In this document: positions 1-9,206 of the stretch, piece after piece
How positions within the stretch are numbered: position 1 is the first letter of the stretch
Layout: each line of letters opens with the position of its first letter
DNA from: JANQKX01 sp039028695
GTDB taxonomy: Bacteria; Pseudomonadota; Alphaproteobacteria; Kiloniellales; Kiloniellaceae
Length of the DNA stretch: 64,000 bases
Assembly (NCBI GenBank): GCA_039028695.1
Contig: JBCCHN010000010.1
Span: 13,806 to 77,805, forward strand
Reading direction: 5' to 3'
The notes under the pieces: model-generated
What the model was told of the DNA's origin: nothing
What the model saw: only the letters and a program-made list of their open reading frames with translations
Databases searched by the model: none
Position numbers and translations under genes: made by a program

Positions 1-765
1 ACCTTCAACGACCCGGCTCTGGCGGCGCGCCGTTCAATGGAAAAAATCACGGAAAGCATGGAGCAAAACAGTGATATCGCCTGCTTAATCGGCGAGACCA
101 TCGCAAACGGGGGTTATCATCCGCCACCTTGGTTCTGGCCTGAGGTGGAGGCTCTGTGTAGGCAGCATTCCGTGCTGCTGATCTTGGACGAAATCCCGAC
201 AGGACTGGGTAAGACCGGAGCCTTTTTCAATAGCAGCCATTTTTCTTTGACACCGGATATTACGGTAATTGGAAAAGCGCTCGGCGGTGCGGCGATGCCG
301 GTGGCGGCCGTGGTCGCGAGCGCGGAACTGGACAGTGCGCCCGAGTTAGGGCTCGGCTACTATACTCATGAAAAAAATCCCCTAATGGCTTGTGCCGCCC
401 TCACCACGATCGGCATCATTCAAGACGAAAAATTGCCTGAACGTTCCCTTTCTCTCGGTGCCGAATTACTAGAAGATTTAAAAGCAATTCAAAATCGATA
501 TGGTGACCTTGTTCGGATGGTTCGCGGAACCGGGCTTATTTTAAGCTTGGATTTCGCTGAGGGTTTGAACAGAGGGTTCAACGAGCCTAGTCCGGCTCAA
601 AGGGTCTTTTATCGCTGTCTGGAAAAAGGCTTGATCCTCAATTATGCGGGGGCCGGGCCGACCGTCGCACTGTCTTTCCCGCTGAATGTTGATCGAGCCG
701 ATGCGAATTGGGCTCTTGAGGTCCTGGCGGACAGTTTCGCCGAGGTCGCGCTTGACCGACCGTAG
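1..765 (+). CDS. class III PLP-dependent aminotransferase, 5' end outside window
   Basis: The reading frame is open from base 1, so the N-terminus lies before the window and 254 residues of the C-terminal part are visible. The PLP-binding lysine is in an IGKALGG segment (codon 274-276), and the upstream Asp that contacts the PLP ring is in DEIPTGLGKTG, where most class III enzymes read DEVQTGFGRTG. This places it in fold type I, class III (acetylornithine, ornithine or omega-amino acid aminotransferase-like). The DEIPTGLGKTG variant may mark a distinct subfamily such as PbfA-type phosphonate ammonia-lyases, but I cannot decide that here. It ends 6 bp from the convergent gene at 772, so no operon partner is visible on this side. 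Confidence 0.85.
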   Translation, partial: TFNDPALAARRSMEKITESMEQNSDIACLIGETIANGGYHPPPWFWPEVEALCRQHSVLLILDEIPTGLGKTGAFFNSSHFSLTPDITVIGKALGGAAMPVAAVVASAELDSAPELGLGYYTHEKNPLMACAALTTIGIIQDEKLPERSLSLGAELLEDLKAIQNRYGDLVRMVRGTGLILSLDFAEGLNRGFNEPSPAQRVFYRCLEKGLILNYAGAGPTVALSFPLNVDRADANWALEVLADSFAEVALDRP

Positions 766-771
766 GAGGAT

Positions 772-2889
772 TTATTTGCCTTCCCGGTACCAGGTGCTCA
801 ATGTTAACGCCAGTAATAGCGCCAAAACCAATAAAGCGGGCAATAAGGGTACACTCTTGGCGCCTGCTACTTCATAGGCCTCTTGCGCGGCGATGCCGAT
901 CCAATTGGGACCTGAGGAATCCCGGTCGGCGCGAACTTTACGAACACTCGGCAAGGTTCGGTCCGCGAGAGGATAAATGCTGCCCCGGCTGGCCTGGGCA
1001 AGGGGACGCAGCTTCGTGGCGCTGGAGCGTAAGTCCCTATACTCAAGAGGATTGGGCGGACCGGCCACGGCCAGGGCCGTGCGCGCATCGTCTTCCACCC
1101 GATAAAGACCGAATTCCTCGGCGGGCAATGCCCCGGTGGCGCGGCCATCGTCACGAGCCGGCAGGGCCAGCGGTACGATCTGTCCAGACGGTGTGGTGAT
1201 CCGCACTTCGCTCGCCTCGCCGGACAGGGAGCGGCGTTCGATTTTCAGTTGGCCATCCTCCACCCGGGCAATGAGTTCTTCCTCTTCAAGGTCCGGCTCT
1301 TTCATCAGCCAGTGGGCAATACGGCGCAGCAATTCAGCCTGCGGCCCGCCGCCTTCAAATCCCCGCGACCAGAGCCACATGTGGTCGCTCATGATCTGAG
1401 CAACCCGGCCCTCGCCCACCCGATCCAAAATAATTAAGGGCCGCTCCTGCACTCCACTCATCACCACCGTACCGCTGCGTCCATGGCCATCCACCTGGCG
1501 AAACCATCGGCCCCAGGTCGGCCCACTGTCGCCTCGGTTGCGGCCGGTCAGGTCCGCTGTGACGGGATGACGACCACCCAATTCCGTCACGATAGGTTGG
1601 AATCCCTCCTCAAAGATCTCCCCGCTGGGCTCGCCGGGCATGACCCGCCCCAAGGGCGAACGGAAGAGGGAGAGGGGCGTCGCAAAGGTCGGTCCCACGG
1701 CTTCCAAAAAGGCGCCACCGTCCTCGACATATTGAGCAATGTTATCCAGGTAAATGGTGGGCAGGACACCACGGCGCCGATAGCGGTCGAAGATCACCAG
1801 ATCGAATTCGTCCAGCTTAACTTCAAAAAGCTCGCGTGTGGGAAAGGCAATTAGGGAGAGTTCACGGATCGGTGTGCCGTCTTGCTTTTCCGGCGGTCGT
1901 AGGATGGTGAAGTGTACCAGGTCGACCGCCGGGTCGGATTTTAGAATATTGCGCCATGCCCGTTCACCGGCGTGGGGTTCGCCGGATACCAACAATACTC
2001 GCAAGCGCTCGCGCACGCCATTGACCACCACCGCGGCTCGATTGTTGATCAAGCTCAATTCTTGCGGACCCTCGGACACCTCCAACTCCAAAACACTGGG
2101 CCCGCGCCGATCCAGCTCAAATTCCACTTCCTGTTCCTGTCCGAGCGCGATTTCGATCTCCCGAATAACCTCTCCGTCCTGACGCAGGGTCAGTTGGGCA
2201 ATCCCAATCCCGCTGGGTGCGGCGGCGTTCTCCGGCGCCAGGTCTTGAGCCAAGACAGTCAGGCTTTGGGGCTTGCCCACAATGCCGAAGGTTGGTGCCT
2301 TGGTTACCGCCAGCACTCGGTCACCTTCGCCGGCCTCACCCGTGAGCAAGAGGTGCAAGGGCCCGCCTATTCCCAGATCGCTATAGTTTTCAGGGACATC
2401 GTGGATTTGCCCATCGCTGACCACGATCAGTCCGGCAATGCGCTGGCGTGGCAGGTCGGCCATGGCACGTTTTATTGTCTCAAAAAGGGCCGTTCCTTTA
2501 TCTTCGGCAAGGGTGGTCCCATTCGGGGTCAAGCTGTCTTGCGAGCGACCGCCGCGGACCACGCGCAGGTCCGTGTCCGGCAAGGTTTCGATTTGCTCTA
2601 TTAGATGGGGCACCACTGTCGCGGTTTGTTCGCCGCGCGGTGGGATGTTCTGGCTTTGGCTTTCGTCCACGACCAGCACCACCATGTCGCTCAAAGCGCG
2701 ACGTTCTTCCTCGATCAAGGACGGATTGGCCAAGATTGCCAGCAGCAAGGCCAATAACAGGCCCCGTAATCCCCAACCGGGCGCGCTGCGAAAGGCTCCG
2801 ATCAGAACCAAAAGGACGGCTAGGCCGGCCAGCACCCCCAAGGCGGCCCATGGCAGGAAAGGGGCCCAATTGAGAGACAAGGCGCTCAT
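772..2889 (-). CDS. membrane-anchored vWA-like protein (BatA/BatB-region companion)
   Basis: A 705-residue protein with two hydrophobic segments at about 12-31 and 42-54, a long extracytoplasmic-type region and one C-terminal membrane segment just before the end. A MIDAS-like DESQS stretch at residues 75-79 suggests a von Willebrand A-type fold. A later region, around residues 300-540, looks like a glutamine-amidotransferase-like fold. The ATG overlaps the stop of the DUF4159 gene in an ATGA arrangement, so translation is probably coupled. Such proteins are usually found with MoxR, DUF58 and DUF4159 proteins. A role in assembling or maturing envelope or metal-dependent complexes is an inference from MoxR-vWA systems; its direct function is unknown. 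Confidence 0.7.
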   Translation of the reverse strand: MSALSLNWAPFLPWAALGVLAGLAVLLVLIGAFRSAPGWGLRGLLLALLLAILANPSLIEEERRALSDMVVLVVDESQSQNIPPRGEQTATVVPHLIEQIETLPDTDLRVVRGGRSQDSLTPNGTTLAEDKGTALFETIKRAMADLPRQRIAGLIVVSDGQIHDVPENYSDLGIGGPLHLLLTGEAGEGDRVLAVTKAPTFGIVGKPQSLTVLAQDLAPENAAAPSGIGIAQLTLRQDGEVIREIEIALGQEQEVEFELDRRGPSVLELEVSEGPQELSLINNRAAVVVNGVRERLRVLLVSGEPHAGERAWRNILKSDPAVDLVHFTILRPPEKQDGTPIRELSLIAFPTRELFEVKLDEFDLVIFDRYRRRGVLPTIYLDNIAQYVEDGGAFLEAVGPTFATPLSLFRSPLGRVMPGEPSGEIFEEGFQPIVTELGGRHPVTADLTGRNRGDSGPTWGRWFRQVDGHGRSGTVVMSGVQERPLIILDRVGEGRVAQIMSDHMWLWSRGFEGGGPQAELLRRIAHWLMKEPDLEEEELIARVEDGQLKIERRSLSGEASEVRITTPSGQIVPLALPARDDGRATGALPAEEFGLYRVEDDARTALAVAGPPNPLEYRDLRSSATKLRPLAQASRGSIYPLADRTLPSVRKVRADRDSSGPNWIGIAAQEAYEVAGAKSVPLLPALLVLALLLALTLSTWYREGK

Positions 2890-5792
2890 TGTCCCAGTCT
2901 TTCCAGAATAAAGGGAATGTGCACCTGGTCGGCTTTGTAGTTACCGGTCAAGGCATGCATGACCAAGTTAACGCCGAAACGGTAGGCGAATTCCCGTTGG
3001 TGGGGGCCGCCCGGTACCAAGACGTTGACCGGCTGACCGACCGAATTCACGGCCCAGGCACTGGCCCAATCGTTGGCCCCGATGACGACAGATGTGACAC
3101 CATCGTTGCTAGCGTTTTCGCCGCTTTCCACCCAAAGGGTGCCGCCTGTATAGCGGCCGGGGTAATCTTGGAGCAGGTAAAAGGCCTTGGTCAGAACGTG
3201 ATCTGGCGGGACGGGTTCCAGGTTGGGAATATCCAGACCTTCGGCGATGCGCTGCAGGTTTTGACTGCCCTCACTGGATTGGCCCAGGATCTGCGAGCCC
3301 GCCGAGGGGTCCCGCAAATCGAACAAGATCGTGCCACCATTTTTAAGATAATCGTTCACCTTGTCCTTGGCTCTATCACTCAACAAGGGCTGTTCTGGCG
3401 TCACTGGCCAGTAAAGCAGGGGAAAAAAGGAAAGGTCGTCCTGTTCCAAATCAACCGGCAGGGGAGGGCCTGGCTCCACCGACGTACGCCGCTGCAACAC
3501 CAGGGTGAGGCCGAACAAACCGGCCCGGCTGACATCGTCGATGTGAGAAACATCGGTCACCACATAAGCCAATCGGGGCACCAGGGTCGCTTCCAGGGCG
3601 CGCCGATCCTCATAGTCGGAGACGCCACTGCTGGACTGAGCCATGGCCGGTCCGGCGGTCAAAAGGCTGGTCGCTATAAGACCGGCACTTAGGGATGCCG
3701 AGAATACCATAAGGCTTGTCGTGGCGGAGAGGGGGCCACGGCCAATGGGTAAGTGACCACGCAAAAGCAAGGAAATGAAAAAATCCACCAATAACAGGGC
3801 AAAAGCTGCCAGCAAGAGCCAAGGTTTAAGATCCAGCTCGCGAACCTGGTCATAGGGGCTTTGCAAAATACCGTCTGGCAGTCCGGTAAGGGGCGCCAGG
3901 GAAAGCTCTTCTTGACCCAGATTGCGCGCCACCCGTTGCTCTTTGGAGCCGTAGTAGCCCGGCGGATGCCGCGGGCCAAGAGGTGTTTCTAACGATAGGG
4001 CCGAAGAGCTTGCGTCGGCGGCAGCGTCTTCCCCCGCTTGGTCGCCATCTTCACGATCGCTTTCCAACACCCAGGGTAAAACTTCAGGGGCTGGCGCGGT
4101 AAGCCGGCCAAAGCCGTCCAGGGTGGCGATAGGCGCCAGACTTTCCTGACCCTGCCCTGCGACGCCCTGACTAACGTTCAACACTCGTTCCAGCATCTCC
4201 ACAAACAAACCGGCGATGGGCAACTCGGACCATTCCGTATTGGCGCTAATGTGGAACAAAACCGTCCAGCCATCACCCTCTTTGGCGGCCGTTACCAAGG
4301 GCGTGCCGTCGCTGAGTTTAGCCCAGGTCTTTTCCGCGAGGTCCAGGGAGGGTTCGGCCAAGACCTGCCGCTTGATCACCACCTCTTCGGGTACGGCGAG
4401 ATTCGCAAAGGGGCTTTGGGGCTCAAAAGGCGCCAATTGAGCCGGCGAATCCCAGGTCAAAACACCCCCTAAGACCCGGTCGCCGCCGCGCAACTGTACG
4501 GGCAAAAGGGAACTTGCCTCAGCTTGCGCCAAGTTCGGACCGGCGAAGCGCAGCAACAGGCCGCCATTTCGGACCCAAGGGGCAATTAGGCTTTCTTCGG
4601 CAGGTGACAAGGGATTGGCCCCGTCGGATACGACCAGAACCGCGAGGTCGCGGGCCAATAGCTCTTCCACGCTGCCTTTGCGCAATTCGGTAAAGGGCTC
4701 AAGGGCGCGGCTTAGGTAGTAATCCTCACTCAACAGGGGCTGGGGGCTGCTGTCAGATTTTGGGCCGACCAATCCCACCGGCCGTCGCCGCCAGCGTTCG
4801 TCGATTAGCAAGGTGGCACCGGCACTTTCCTCTCCGGCGATGCGTATGGCCGTGATTCGGTTCCGCAATTCCGCGGGCAAATCCAATGACACGGTGCCGA
4901 TCGCCTCGCCTGTTTCAAATTGCAAGGGTACCTGGGCGATGGTTTCCCCGTCATCACCGGTAGCCCGCAAGGTTATAAGACCCGGCCCCTCGGTCCAGGC
5001 CCGTTGCGCACGTAAGACCAGCTCACCGCCCAAGCTGCGGGGCGGCAAAAGCAGGTGAGCCAATCCAGCTTCTTGGGGCGCCATCAGGTTGGTAGGGCCG
5101 AGCCGGAGCAATTGGTTGGCCAGATCTGCGTCCAGATCGCTGATGGTTGATGATTTAAGGCCATCGGATAGCCACACCACCTGTACCTGCTCGTCGAGGG
5201 AGATCTCCGACAATTGAGCGGACAGGGAGGCTCTATCGCTGGGCCATGGGTGGGGTGCTAAAGCGGCCAACTGACGGCGAGCCTCGCCGGCGGGCAGCTT
5301 CGGACTGGCAATTGGGGGGCGTGCGTCTGATTGATTCTGATTGTTGGTTGGATTTTGCTGCGACGTCATCGATGCGATCGTGGGGGCGGTGGTTATCAGA
5401 ATCACCTCGCGATTTTCCCGCTCTGCCTGACCTAGGACCCGGTCGGCTTCCGCTTTAACATCCGGCCAGCTTTGTGCCGCACTCCATCCATTGTCGATGA
5501 TCAGTAGCAAGGGGCCCTTACCCGCCAACCTATCGCTGGGATTAAGCAGCGGCTGAGCCAACCCGATGATAATCAAGGCGACGATCAGCAGACGCAGCAA
5601 TAACAGCCACCAGGGTGTCCGGGCGGGTGTTTCCTCGGGTGTATTTAATCCGGTCAGCAGTCGGATGGCCGGAAAGGAAAAGCGTTTCGCTGCAGGCGGC
5701 GTCAATCGTAAAAGCAGCCAAATAAGGGGTAGCCCGGCCAAGGCCAGCAGGATCCACGGTTGGGCAAATGCAAAAAGGCCAAGGTTCCACAT
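2886..5792 (-). CDS. BatA/DUF4159 domain membrane protein
   Basis: A 968-residue protein. Residues 1-85 form a BatA-type N-terminal region with two transmembrane segments (about 9-28 and 60-82). The middle is a long soluble region. There are further hydrophobic segments near residues 655-675 and 690-715, and the last 220 residues match the DUF4159 type, with a TDVSHIDDVSRAGLFGLT-like start and a downstream NGGTILFDLRD motif. The length is usual for this alphaproteobacterial family. It lies 5 bp after the DUF58 gene and overlaps the next gene by 4 bp, so all four genes from moxR appear to be one transcript. The biochemical function is not established. Confidence 0.75.
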   Translation of the reverse strand: MWNLGLFAFAQPWILLALAGLPLIWLLLRLTPPAAKRFSFPAIRLLTGLNTPEETPARTPWWLLLLRLLIVALIIIGLAQPLLNPSDRLAGKGPLLLIIDNGWSAAQSWPDVKAEADRVLGQAERENREVILITTAPTIASMTSQQNPTNNQNQSDARPPIASPKLPAGEARRQLAALAPHPWPSDRASLSAQLSEISLDEQVQVVWLSDGLKSSTISDLDADLANQLLRLGPTNLMAPQEAGLAHLLLPPRSLGGELVLRAQRAWTEGPGLITLRATGDDGETIAQVPLQFETGEAIGTVSLDLPAELRNRITAIRIAGEESAGATLLIDERWRRRPVGLVGPKSDSSPQPLLSEDYYLSRALEPFTELRKGSVEELLARDLAVLVVSDGANPLSPAEESLIAPWVRNGGLLLRFAGPNLAQAEASSLLPVQLRGGDRVLGGVLTWDSPAQLAPFEPQSPFANLAVPEEVVIKRQVLAEPSLDLAEKTWAKLSDGTPLVTAAKEGDGWTVLFHISANTEWSELPIAGLFVEMLERVLNVSQGVAGQGQESLAPIATLDGFGRLTAPAPEVLPWVLESDREDGDQAGEDAAADASSSALSLETPLGPRHPPGYYGSKEQRVARNLGQEELSLAPLTGLPDGILQSPYDQVRELDLKPWLLLAAFALLLVDFFISLLLRGHLPIGRGPLSATTSLMVFSASLSAGLIATSLLTAGPAMAQSSSGVSDYEDRRALEATLVPRLAYVVTDVSHIDDVSRAGLFGLTLVLQRRTSVEPGPPLPVDLEQDDLSFFPLLYWPVTPEQPLLSDRAKDKVNDYLKNGGTILFDLRDPSAGSQILGQSSEGSQNLQRIAEGLDIPNLEPVPPDHVLTKAFYLLQDYPGRYTGGTLWVESGENASNDGVTSVVIGANDWASAWAVNSVGQPVNVLVPGGPHQREFAYRFGVNLVMHALTGNYKADQVHIPFILERLGQ

Positions 5793-5797
5793 TGCCG

Positions 5798-6682
5798 CTA
5801 CCCCGTCACCGAGTGGCTCAAGGCGCTAAAGAGGGCCAGAAGGGCGTTTTGAGCCGGTTGGTCGCAGCGGTGGAAGTCATAGCCCCATCCCAGGCTTCGG
5901 GTGAGGTTACGTAGGCCGTCGCGTTGCCGGGTCAATCTGGCGACATAGTCCGGGCGAACCTTTTCAACTTTGGCCAAGAGCCAAGGCGTTTCGCCTTCCA
6001 AGCCCTCGAAGCGGACCCGACCCTGATAGGGCAGGGCCTCTTCTGCAGGATCGAGAATCTGCAAAATATGCCCTTTGACACCGGCGCTGGCATAGCCGCG
6101 CACGACTTGCTCGATCTCGGGCAAGGGGTCAAGGAAATCGCCGATAAAGACCACTTGGCCATGACGGGGCAGGGGGCGGATGGGTGGCAAGCTGTTGTCG
6201 CTGGTGCCTGCCAACTCGATTTGATGGGCCAAACGCGATAGGACGGCGCGGCTGCTTGCGGGCCGGTCGCCGGTCTCCAGAAGAGCAACATGCTCGCCGC
6301 CGCGGATCAGTAGATCGGCAAGAGCCAAGGTCAAAAGATCGGCACGACCCCGCTTGTCGGGAAATTTTTTCGACGAGCGCCAAGACATGGAGGCGGAGGT
6401 GTCGCGCCACAACCAAGTCGATTGTGCCGCCTCCCATTCCATCTCTCGGACGAAAACCCGATCCCGTTTAGCGGTTTGGCGCCAGTCTATGGATTGGGGT
6501 TGGTCGCCCATGTCGTAGGGTCGGAACTGCCAGAATGTCTCGCCTTGTCCCACGCGCCGACGCCCGTGCACTCCCTGGGCCACCGTTGAGGCCACCCGCT
6601 GAGCCTCGACCAATAAAGGGGGTAATCGCGCCGACAGTTTTTCGGCCCGTTGCCTCAAGGTAAAGGCGGCTGATTCACTCAT
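5798..6682 (-). CDS. DUF58 domain protein (MoxR-associated vWA-like)
   Basis: A 294-residue soluble protein. The hallmark DUF58 segment lies at residues 40-80 and includes GQGETFWQFRPYDMGD and an IDWRQTAKRD stretch. A MIDAS-type DTSAS motif follows at 94-98, consistent with the vWA-like fold in which DUF58 sits. DUF58 proteins are regular partners of MoxR AAA+ ATPases and are thought to bridge the ATPase to its membrane clients. The gene begins about 50 bp downstream of moxR and ends 5 bp before the DUF4159 gene. No enzymatic activity is predicted. Confidence 0.85.
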   Translation of the reverse strand: MSESAAFTLRQRAEKLSARLPPLLVEAQRVASTVAQGVHGRRRVGQGETFWQFRPYDMGDQPQSIDWRQTAKRDRVFVREMEWEAAQSTWLWRDTSASMSWRSSKKFPDKRGRADLLTLALADLLIRGGEHVALLETGDRPASSRAVLSRLAHQIELAGTSDNSLPPIRPLPRHGQVVFIGDFLDPLPEIEQVVRGYASAGVKGHILQILDPAEEALPYQGRVRFEGLEGETPWLLAKVEKVRPDYVARLTRQRDGLRNLTRSLGWGYDFHRCDQPAQNALLALFSALSHSVTG

Positions 6683-6731
6683 AAAGAACTTGTCATCCTA
6701 GAGCTTATTTGCGTCTGCACCTCCGCCCTTT

Positions 6732-7748
6732 CTACTCAAAAGGCGCGGTCAGCCGGGCAATGATGTCGTCAAGGGTAATGCCGTCGGCCCGGGCGGCAAA
6801 GTTAAGGTTCATGCGGTGCCTCAAGACCGGACCGGCCAAGGCGACCACATCGTCGATGGAGGGCGCTAAACGGCCATCGATGAGGGCCCGGGCTCGAACC
6901 GCCAACATCAGGGCCTGGCTGGCCCGTGGCCCAGGTCCCCAAGCGACGCTGTCTCGGACTTCGGGATGATCGCTGCTATCCGGGCGACCGTTGCGCACGA
7001 TGGTCAAGATGGCCTCCACCACGGTCTCGCCCACGGGAATGCGCCGAACCAGGCGCTGGGCGCCCATCAATTCGTCGGCTTTCATTACCTGCAATGCATC
7101 TGAAGAGGTGACCCCCGTGGTGGCAATCAGCATCTGGCGTTCCGCCTCTAGATCCGGATAGGTAACATCGATCTGCAGTAAAAAACGGTCGAGTTGGGCT
7201 TCGGGCAGGGGATAGGTGCCCTCCTGTTCCAAGGGGTTTTGGGTTGCCAGCACATGGAAGGGCCGCGGCAAGTCATGGCTTTGACCGGCGACTGTGACTC
7301 GCCGTTCCTGCATGGCCTGGAGCAAGGCCGATTGGGTTCGCGGGCTGGCCCGGTTAATTTCATCCGCCATCAACAGCTGGCAAAACACCGGCCCAGGAAT
7401 GAAGCGGAAGGACCGTTGACCGCCGTCGCTTTCCTCCAGCACTTCCGAGCCGAGAATATCGGCCGGCATCAAATCGGGGGTGCATTGCACTCTTTTGTCT
7501 TCCAGGCCAAAAACCTCGCCCAAGGTTTCGACCAAACGGGTCTTGGCGAGGCCCGGCACGCCGATCAGTAAGGCGTGCCCGCCGGCCAAAAGCGAGATCA
7601 GGGTCTGATCGACCACATCCTGCTGACCGAAGATGACCCGACCGATGCTATCGCGCACATTTTGCAGCCTGTGGCCCAACTGTTCGATATCCGAGGCCAG
7701 CTCGCTAACCGAGCCGACGTCGCTGGGGACTTGAGGGGTGATTGTCAC
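6732..7748 (-). CDS. moxR: MoxR family AAA+ ATPase
   Basis: A 338-residue AAA+ ATPase of the MoxR class. The Walker A motif GVPGLAKT is at residues 63-70, Walker B (LLMADE) at 125-130 and sensor 1 (LATQN) at 167-171. The lid domain continues to the C-terminus. MoxR proteins act as chaperone-like ATPases that insert cofactors or remodel complexes together with vWA proteins. It is the first gene of the four-gene minus-strand set, and a divergent gene starts 100 bp upstream. The family assignment is very clear; the client complex is unknown. Confidence 0.93.
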   Translation of the reverse strand: MTITPQVPSDVGSVSELASDIEQLGHRLQNVRDSIGRVIFGQQDVVDQTLISLLAGGHALLIGVPGLAKTRLVETLGEVFGLEDKRVQCTPDLMPADILGSEVLEESDGGQRSFRFIPGPVFCQLLMADEINRASPRTQSALLQAMQERRVTVAGQSHDLPRPFHVLATQNPLEQEGTYPLPEAQLDRFLLQIDVTYPDLEAERQMLIATTGVTSSDALQVMKADELMGAQRLVRRIPVGETVVEAILTIVRNGRPDSSDHPEVRDSVAWGPGPRASQALMLAVRARALIDGRLAPSIDDVVALAGPVLRHRMNLNFAARADGITLDDIIARLTAPFE

Positions 7749-7768
7749 GGGGTCTCGCTTTCTATTTC

Positions 7769-7785
7769 CTTATGAGCACCATAAG
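7769..7785. promoter_or_regulatory. 6-5-6 inverted repeat between divergent moxR and DUF1285 genes
   Basis: CTTATG and CATAAG arms separated by 5 bases lie 20 bp upstream of moxR and about 60 bp upstream of the DUF1285 gene. The position is right for an operator controlling one or both divergent transcripts. The repeat is short, so chance is a real possibility. Confidence 0.3.
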
Positions 7786-7847
7786 CATATTTAGCTATTG
7801 TGGCGGCATTAGGCTAACCATGTGGCCGGCGCACCAGGAGAATGGCA

Positions 7848-8417
7848 ATGACGGATAAAAAGCCAACGCCCAAGCACTCGGCGACTCTAACTCAAAAGAT
7901 AGGGAATCCTTTACCTTTTGGCGAGTCGCATGACTTGGGAGCCTTACCGCCTGTTCATGATTTCGATTTTCGCATCGACCGGCAGGGGGAATGGTACTAC
8001 CGAGGATCGCTTATTAAGCGCAAAGCCTTGGTAAAACTCTTTTCGACCATCCTTAAGCGCGATGACCACGGTGTTTATTGGCTGCAAACCCCCGTGGAAA
8101 AAGCCAAGGTGCATGTCGAAGACGCCCCCTTTACCGCCGTTGAATTTTTCGTGAGGGAGGAAGATGGCCGTCAGGTCGCCGGTTTCCGCACCAATCTTGA
8201 TCACCACGTTGAGCTGGGCCCCGATCATCCCTTGCGGCTTGGCAGCGGCCCTCGCGATGGAGAACCGCGCCCCTACGTTCTGATTCGACCCCGCTTGGAA
8301 GCCCTGGTCACACGCCCAGCCTATTACCAAATGGCCAACGCGGCCATTGAAGAAAGATTTGAAGGAAGGCAAACTTTTGGAATAAGGAGCCAGGGGATGT
8401 TTTTTCCCCTGGACTAA
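7848..8417 (+). CDS. DUF1285 domain-containing protein
   Basis: About 189 residues. The core contains an FRIDRQGEWYYRG stretch followed by a hydrophobic and acidic region typical of the DUF1285 family, whose members are small cytoplasmic proteins of unknown function. The start at 7848 is preferred over the ATG at 7842, because AGGAG at 7836-7840 has a 7-base spacing to 7848 and only 1 base to 7842. It is followed by a Nudix hydrolase and a CCA-adding enzyme on the same strand, an arrangement common in alphaproteobacteria. No catalytic residues can be named. Confidence 0.85.
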   Translation: MTDKKPTPKHSATLTQKIGNPLPFGESHDLGALPPVHDFDFRIDRQGEWYYRGSLIKRKALVKLFSTILKRDDHGVYWLQTPVEKAKVHVEDAPFTAVEFFVREEDGRQVAGFRTNLDHHVELGPDHPLRLGSGPRDGEPRPYVLIRPRLEALVTRPAYYQMANAAIEERFEGRQTFGIRSQGMFFPLD

Positions 8418-8437
8418 AAACTATTTCGACTAGGTGA

Positions 8438-8464
8438 CGTTTTGCGACGGGTATCGTTTTGCGA
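8438..8464 (+). repeat. direct repeat CGTTTTGCGA, 17-bp period
   Basis: CGTTTTGCGA occurs at 8438-8447 and again at 8455-8464, in the 67-bp gap between the DUF1285 gene and the Nudix gene. Two same-orientation copies less than two helical turns apart could be a binding site for an activator, or a small duplication. No factor is suggested by the sequence. Confidence 0.35.
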
Positions 8465-8484
8465 GATTATAAAGGCAGGCTCTC

Positions 8485-9168
8485 TTGACCCTCGATGATG
8501 TCCTTGAGTGCTTACGGTCGGCCCGGCCGCCGGGCCAAAGGACTTCGCCCAAGAGCCCAACGGAATTGGCTCAAGGGGCGGTCAGTTCGCCCTCATCCGG
8601 CGCCGGCACCCGCGGTGATCATGATCTCAATCCGGATTTTTATGACCCCAAGCGCCCTTTAAAGGGCGCGGCCGTCCTTGTGCCTCTGGTGGTTCGCACG
8701 GAGGGATTGACCGTGTTGCTGACTAAACGCACCAGCCATCTCCAGCATCATCCCGGCCAGATCTCCTTCCCCGGCGGTGGCATAGATCCGGTTGACGAAG
8801 ACGCCAAGGCCGCCGCATTGCGTGAGACGGAGGAGGAGATCGGCCTGGACCGCAGGCGAATTGACCTGGTTGGGCGGCTCGACACTTACCTGACCCGGAC
8901 AGGCTTTGAGATCTATCCCTTGATTGGGATTGTTACGCCCCCCTTTACCTTGACGCCAGATACCTTTGAGGTGGCGGAGATTATCGAAGTTCCTCTGCCG
9001 TTTTTCCTCGAGCCGGACAATCGGGTGCACCATAGCCGGGTTTTTGAGGGCAAAGAGCGCTACTACTATGCCTATCCCTATGGCGACCATTACATTTGGG
9101 GCGCCACGGCCGGTATGCTGAACAACCTGGTTGAGTTGCTGAGCGGGGCAAAAGGTCAGCGAAGTTAA
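8485..9168 (+). CDS. Nudix hydrolase, CoA pyrophosphatase type
   Basis: A 227-residue protein. The Nudix box spans residues 99-121 and ends in RETEEEIGL. It is preceded by the CoA-pyrophosphatase signature (LLTKRTSHLQ, HPGQISFPGG at about 78-98), so it probably cleaves CoA or acyl-CoA to 3',5'-ADP and phosphopantetheine. The frame has no ATG near its beginning; a TTG at 8485 is the likely start, with a weak AGGCAGG stretch upstream. The N-terminal 55 residues are low-complexity and probably flexible. It sits between the DUF1285 and cca genes on the same strand. Confidence 0.9.
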   Translation: MTLDDVLECLRSARPPGQRTSPKSPTELAQGAVSSPSSGAGTRGDHDLNPDFYDPKRPLKGAAVLVPLVVRTEGLTVLLTKRTSHLQHHPGQISFPGGGIDPVDEDAKAAALRETEEEIGLDRRRIDLVGRLDTYLTRTGFEIYPLIGIVTPPFTLTPDTFEVAEIIEVPLPFFLEPDNRVHHSRVFEGKERYYYAYPYGDHYIWGATAGMLNNLVELLSGAKGQRS

Positions 9169-9206
9169 AGGGTCGGCCGAAACGGGATCGACAGGATCAA
9201 AAGGTG

